A DNA stretch of 64,000 nt from Leptotrichia sp. oral taxon 847 (GTDB lineage Bacteria > Fusobacteriota > Fusobacteriia > Fusobacteriales > Leptotrichiaceae): positions 620,001-684,000 of the forward strand of contig NZ_CP014231.1 in NCBI RefSeq assembly GCF_001553645.1, in the 5' to 3' direction. Below are positions 60,770 through 64,000 of this stretch, one piece after another. The stretch's first letter is position 1, and every line of letters starts with the position of its first letter. Below the pieces are notes generated by a model. The model did no database searches. It was not told the origin of the DNA and was given only the letters and a program-made list of their open reading frames with translations. The translations under genes were made by a program, and so were the position numbers.

Positions 60770-61675
60770 ATGAATATAAAATTAGCCAGACTTTTTGAAA
60801 TTGTACAAATTTTATTGACGGAAAAGAAAGTGACAGCAGAAAAATTGGCACGTCATTTTGAAGTGTCCAAAAGAACGATATATAGAGATATTGAAACTTT
60901 GACATTAGCACAAATTCCAATTTATTCGGAAAAAGGAAGATATGGGGGAATTGGACTTATAAAAAATTTTACGATAGATAAATCTTTTTTATCTCAGAAT
61001 GAGCAAAATGAGATTTTATTTGCTCTGCAAAGCTTAAATGCGATTCAAGATTCTAAAAACAACATCACTTTAACAAAATTAAACTCCATTTTTAATAGAA
61101 AGGCTGATGACTGGATCGAAGTTGATTTTTCAAGATACGGTGAAAATGATAGTATTTTGTTTGAAAAAATTAAAAATTCAATACTTGAAAAAAAAGTTAT
61201 AGAATTTATCTATTTTAATACAAAAGGAAAAAATTCCAAAAGAACAGTAGAACCGCTAAAATTGTGGTTTAAAGAAAAAGCGTGGTATCTTTTTGCATAT
61301 TGTCATAAGAAAAAAGATATTAGGCAGTTTAAAATAGCTAGAATAAAAAATTTGGAATTGACTTGTGAACATTTTGAAAGAGAACTTAAAAAGGAAGATT
61401 TGAAAAATCAAAATAATATGAATGGAAAAGGCACAAAAATAGTGATTGAAATTGATAAATCTCAAGCTTACCGTGTATACGATGAATTTTTTGAAGAAAG
61501 CATCACAAAAAAAGAAAACGAAAATTTTGAAATAACTACAGAAATTTTTGAAAATGAATGGTTATACGGATATTTACTGTCTTTTGGAGAACACTTAAAA
61601 GTTTTGAAACCTGCAAGAATCAGAGAAATTTTGGCAAAGAAAGTTGAAAAAATGAGAGAAAATTATAAAATATAA
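60770..61675 (+). CDS. WYL-domain transcriptional regulator (YafY-like)
   Basis: The 301-aa protein has an HTH_11 winged helix (IVQILLTEKKVTAEKLARHF, then SKRTIYRDIETL), a linker and a WYL domain with EPLKLWFKEKAWYLFAY, where WYL is the ligand-sensing motif. The C-terminal extension is present. It probably senses a nucleotide or small ligand and controls the following membrane and GyrI-like genes; that is inferred from order and spacing. A good terminator (61682-61711) separates it from them, so they have their own promoter. Confidence 0.88.
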   Translation: MNIKLARLFEIVQILLTEKKVTAEKLARHFEVSKRTIYRDIETLTLAQIPIYSEKGRYGGIGLIKNFTIDKSFLSQNEQNEILFALQSLNAIQDSKNNITLTKLNSIFNRKADDWIEVDFSRYGENDSILFEKIKNSILEKKVIEFIYFNTKGKNSKRTVEPLKLWFKEKAWYLFAYCHKKKDIRQFKIARIKNLELTCEHFERELKKEDLKNQNNMNGKGTKIVIEIDKSQAYRVYDEFFEESITKKENENFEITTEIFENEWLYGYLLSFGEHLKVLKPARIREILAKKVEKMRENYKI

Positions 61676-61681
61676 ATTTTT

Positions 61682-61711
61682 AATATGACATACTGTTGTC
61701 ATATTTTTTTT
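61682..61711 (+). terminator. Terminator of the WYL regulator gene
   Basis: TATGACA pairs with TGTCATA, followed by T8. Confidence 0.8.
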
Positions 61712-61860
61712 GCTATAATAAATTTGAAAATAAATTTATTTGAAAAAAACATTAAAAAAATTGTAATTATGATTTTAGAAAAATTTGCAGAATAGGAAAA
61801 ATTTTTTGTAGCATTGGCACTGAATGAAAGAAAAATATTAAAGAATACAGGAGGACAAAA

Positions 61861-62436
61861 ATGACTAAAAACAAAATAAATAATATTGATAAACTGGGAA
61901 GTTTGGTTTTTATTTTATTAACAATTTTATTTATATGTTTGCTTTTTTTTAATAAATCTTTTTTAAATTGGACATTTGAACGGCATCATAATATTTTAAG
62001 CTGGTATATAAGGCCTTTATTTCTAATACCTTTTTGTTATTTTTCATACAAAAGAAAATTAACGGGCATTTTTATGACAATCTTTTTTCTTTTGACAAGT
62101 ATGTTTTGGTTTCCCAAACCAACGAATGTTAGCACACAAGTAAATGAATTTTTAAATTTAGAGCAAAAATTTCTTTTAAATAGTCCTTTTTATACAAAAT
62201 TAATAGGAATTTTTATAGTCTTCATTTCTCTATGGGGATTGTCAAAAGCACTGTGGAAAAGAAATTTAAAATTAGGAATTGCAGTTTTAGTGTTAATTGC
62301 TATAAGTAAAATGTTTGGAAGTGTTATTTTTGCAGGAGAAGTAGGAAAATCTATTTTTATACCCGCAATTATTGGACTTGTAGTCTGTATTTTAGGTATT
62401 TATATATTATTTTACACTTCTAAAAAAAATGATTAA
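61861..62436 (+). CDS. Multi-pass membrane protein of unknown function
   Basis: The 191-aa protein has about six hydrophobic segments (first FILLTILFICLLFF, last GLVVCILGIYILFY) and a conserved-looking WTFERHHNILSWYIRPLFL between the first two. AGGAGG lies seven bases before the ATG. I know similar proteins near WYL regulators and GyrI-like genes in Firmicutes and Fusobacteria, but no function is assigned. No catalytic motif is seen. Confidence 0.7.
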   Translation: MTKNKINNIDKLGSLVFILLTILFICLLFFNKSFLNWTFERHHNILSWYIRPLFLIPFCYFSYKRKLTGIFMTIFFLLTSMFWFPKPTNVSTQVNEFLNLEQKFLLNSPFYTKLIGIFIVFISLWGLSKALWKRNLKLGIAVLVLIAISKMFGSVIFAGEVGKSIFIPAIIGLVVCILGIYILFYTSKKND

Positions 62437-62534
62437 TTTTTAAAATATAAATATTATCATTATTTAAAATTAAAAAGTTTTTTTATAAATTGAAAACTTT
62501 TAAAAAATAAAAAGTACAAAGGAGATCGATTAAA

Positions 62535-63017
62535 ATGAAATATGAAATAGTGAAAATTAAAGAAAAAACAGTGGTTGGATTGTCTGAAACAATGAGAAAT
62601 GACAAAAATACATCAAAAAAAATTGGAAAAATGTGGAATGAGTTTCGCTACGAAAATGGAGGAGAAATAAAAAATATAAGAGACAGAGTAAATAAAAATA
62701 CAATGGCAGTTTATTTCGATTACACTAATAAAAATGGTTTTGAATATAGAAATCTTGTGGGTTGTGAAGTGAAAAAGGAAAGTAAAAATATTAATGAAAA
62801 ATTGACAAAAATATTCATTCCAAGCGGAAAATACGCAAAATTTTCTCTTTTTGGAAATCCACAGATAGAAGTTACTAATTTCTGGATTAATTTTTGGAAG
62901 AATTTTGGAGAACAGGGAGAAAAATTAGAAAGAACTTATACTTATGATTTTGAAGAATATATAGCTGGAGGCGATCCTAAAAATATGGAAATTAATATTT
63001 ATATTGCAGTGAAATAG
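62535..63017 (+). CDS. GyrI-like ligand-binding domain protein (1)
   Basis: The 160-aa protein fits the GyrI/AraC effector-binding fold: YEIVKIKEKTVVGLSETM at the start, central FDYTNKNGFEYRNLVGCEV, IPSGKYAKFSLFG, and the end YTYDFEEYIAGGDPKN followed by INIYIAVK. Such domains bind small drugs or ligands. GGAG precedes the ATG. Function in this setting is unknown. Confidence 0.85.
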   Translation: MKYEIVKIKEKTVVGLSETMRNDKNTSKKIGKMWNEFRYENGGEIKNIRDRVNKNTMAVYFDYTNKNGFEYRNLVGCEVKKESKNINEKLTKIFIPSGKYAKFSLFGNPQIEVTNFWINFWKNFGEQGEKLERTYTYDFEEYIAGGDPKNMEINIYIAVK

Positions 63018-63146
63018 TTCTTGGGATCTTATTTCAAAAACGAATAATTTTGAAAAAATTTAAAATTATGGATATTACATTAATAATATTCATAAGCGTT
63101 TATTTAAGTAATAAAAAAAATTTAGAACAAAGGAGAATGATTAATT

Positions 63147-63782
63147 ATGACATTTGATTTTAAAAAAGAAGAAAAACAATTTTACAATTCTGGGAAAAAA
63201 CCTGTTATAGTAGAAATTCCTGAAATGAATTTTCTTTCCGTCAGAGGGAAAGGCAATCCAAATGAAGAAAATGGAGAATACAAGAAAGCACTTGAATTAA
63301 TATATGCTATCGCCTATACATTAAAAATGAGTTATAAAAGTGATTACAAAATCGAAGGATTTTTTAATTATGTTGTTCCACCGCTTGAAGGATTGTGGTG
63401 TTCGGAAAAAGAACAGGAAAATAATAAATTGGAAAAAGAAAAGTTAAACTGGATTTCCTTAATAAGATTGCCTGATTTTATTAAAAAAGAAGATTTTGAA
63501 TGGGCTATAAAAGTAGCAACTGACAAAAAGAAAAAAGATTTTTCCAAAGTTAATTTTTTTACTTATAAAGAAGGAATTTGCGTACAATGTGTACACATAG
63601 GTTCTTATGATGACGAGCCTAAAACTATTTCATCAATGGAGGAATATGCCAGAAAAAAAGGTTACGCTTTTAATATAACAGAAAAAACACCTCATCATGA
63701 AATATATTTGAGCGATCCCAGAAAAGTTGACATAAGTAAAATTAAAACGGTCATTCGGTATCCAATAAAAAAGATAAAATAG
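63147..63782 (+). CDS. GyrI-like small-molecule-binding protein (2)
   Basis: The 211-aa protein belongs to the longer GyrI-like group: VEIPEMNFLSVRGKGNPNEE, then YAIAYTLKMSYKSDYKIEGF, VVPPLEGLW, CVQCVHIGSYDDEPKTIS and HHEIYLSDPRKV. These enzymes or binders handle lipophilic cations or electrophiles; some hydrolyse cyclopropyl or related groups. GGAG precedes the ATG. It ends the window's last cluster. Confidence 0.88.
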   Translation: MTFDFKKEEKQFYNSGKKPVIVEIPEMNFLSVRGKGNPNEENGEYKKALELIYAIAYTLKMSYKSDYKIEGFFNYVVPPLEGLWCSEKEQENNKLEKEKLNWISLIRLPDFIKKEDFEWAIKVATDKKKKDFSKVNFFTYKEGICVQCVHIGSYDDEPKTISSMEEYARKKGYAFNITEKTPHHEIYLSDPRKVDISKIKTVIRYPIKKIK

Positions 63783-63816
63783 TCTGTAAAAATTAATAGA
63801 AAAAAGAAAATTATTC

Positions 63817-63907
63817 AGAGAGTGTCTAGATTTTTTTATAAATATATACAAATTCAGTAATGTAGGAATTCTTTGCTGTATTTACATAAAAAAAATTTAC
63901 ACTCTCT
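63817..63907. repeat. MITE-like inverted repeat, 91 bp
   Basis: AGAGAGTGT (63817-63825) pairs with ACACTCTCT (63899-63907). The next parts also pair imperfectly (a TTTTTTTAT run with ATAAAAAAAA). The ends resemble IS256-type termini, so it may be a transposon-derived miniature element. No gene lies within. Confidence 0.5.
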
Positions 63908-64000
63908 AATTCCCCCAAAATAAGATTTTTTAATCATATTTTATTAATAAGTTTTAATCATTTAAATTATCATATATATAAGCTAAATTTAAAGTTCGTT
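63908..64000. other. Right edge of the window, non-coding
   Basis: AT-rich; no feature can be supported. Confidence 0.4.

Overview
The window is very AT-rich chromosomal DNA that looks like Fusobacteriota, most likely Leptotrichia or a close relative. This rests on base composition, DKNYY-repeat proteins, an HscC-type Hsp70, classical AAGGAG ribosome binding sites and a single rRNA operon. The genus is an inference; the 16S sequence here would settle it.

Bases 1-29,200 lie almost entirely on the minus strand. Reading along that strand from high to low coordinates: a family II pyrophosphatase (ppaC), a frameshifted small gene and a cyclophilin; carA-carB with a glycosyltransferase and a HAD phosphatase; purA, two small exported proteins and purB; directly behind purB a cassette of a SMC/OLD-like ATPase with TOPRIM, a Dcm-type cytosine methyltransferase and Vsr; a YiiG-like lipoprotein; an unknown protein, a J-domain membrane protein and HscC; an array of exported DKNYY-repeat proteins (1068 aa, about 358 aa and a broken third copy); an AAA/PD-(D/E)XK-like protein; a flavodoxin; and an amidohydrolase cut by the window edge. 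One class-I glutamine amidotransferase (26.4 kb) is on the plus strand.

Bases 29,200-30,230 and 59,290-59,760 hold copies of a roughly 467-bp non-coding repeat in opposite orientation, plus a shortened third copy at 29.4 kb. The two long copies keep a long hairpin although its inner stem has changed on both arms, which suggests selection on structure. Between them lie a TetR regulator, queA, an exported lysozyme-like protein, prfA-prmC (prmC with a duplicated N-terminal domain), the rRNA operon (16S, tRNA-Ile, tRNA-Ala, 23S, 5S, tRNA-Asn, minus strand, consensus promoter), a 13-kb integrated element and the feoA-feoB iron transporter.

The integrated element (41,018-53,968) is bounded by direct repeats of about 175-181 bp. 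It carries a RelB/YafQ-type toxin-antitoxin pair, an IS200-type insertion, an AbiEi/AbiEii type IV toxin-antitoxin pair, several XRE-like regulators with shared operators, an array of small exported and membrane-anchored proteins with many broken copies, a rolling-circle-type Rep, and a tyrosine integrase interrupted by an amber stop. It looks like a degenerating integrative mobilizable element or integrated plasmid.

Bases 57,100-64,000 carry coaE (two frameshifts), an LCP-family protein, engB, nagB (minus strand), a WYL regulator, a membrane protein and two GyrI-like proteins, ending with a MITE-like inverted repeat. Several frameshifts fall in poly-A tracts, including two in the normally essential coaE, so homopolymer sequencing error must be considered before calling genes dead.
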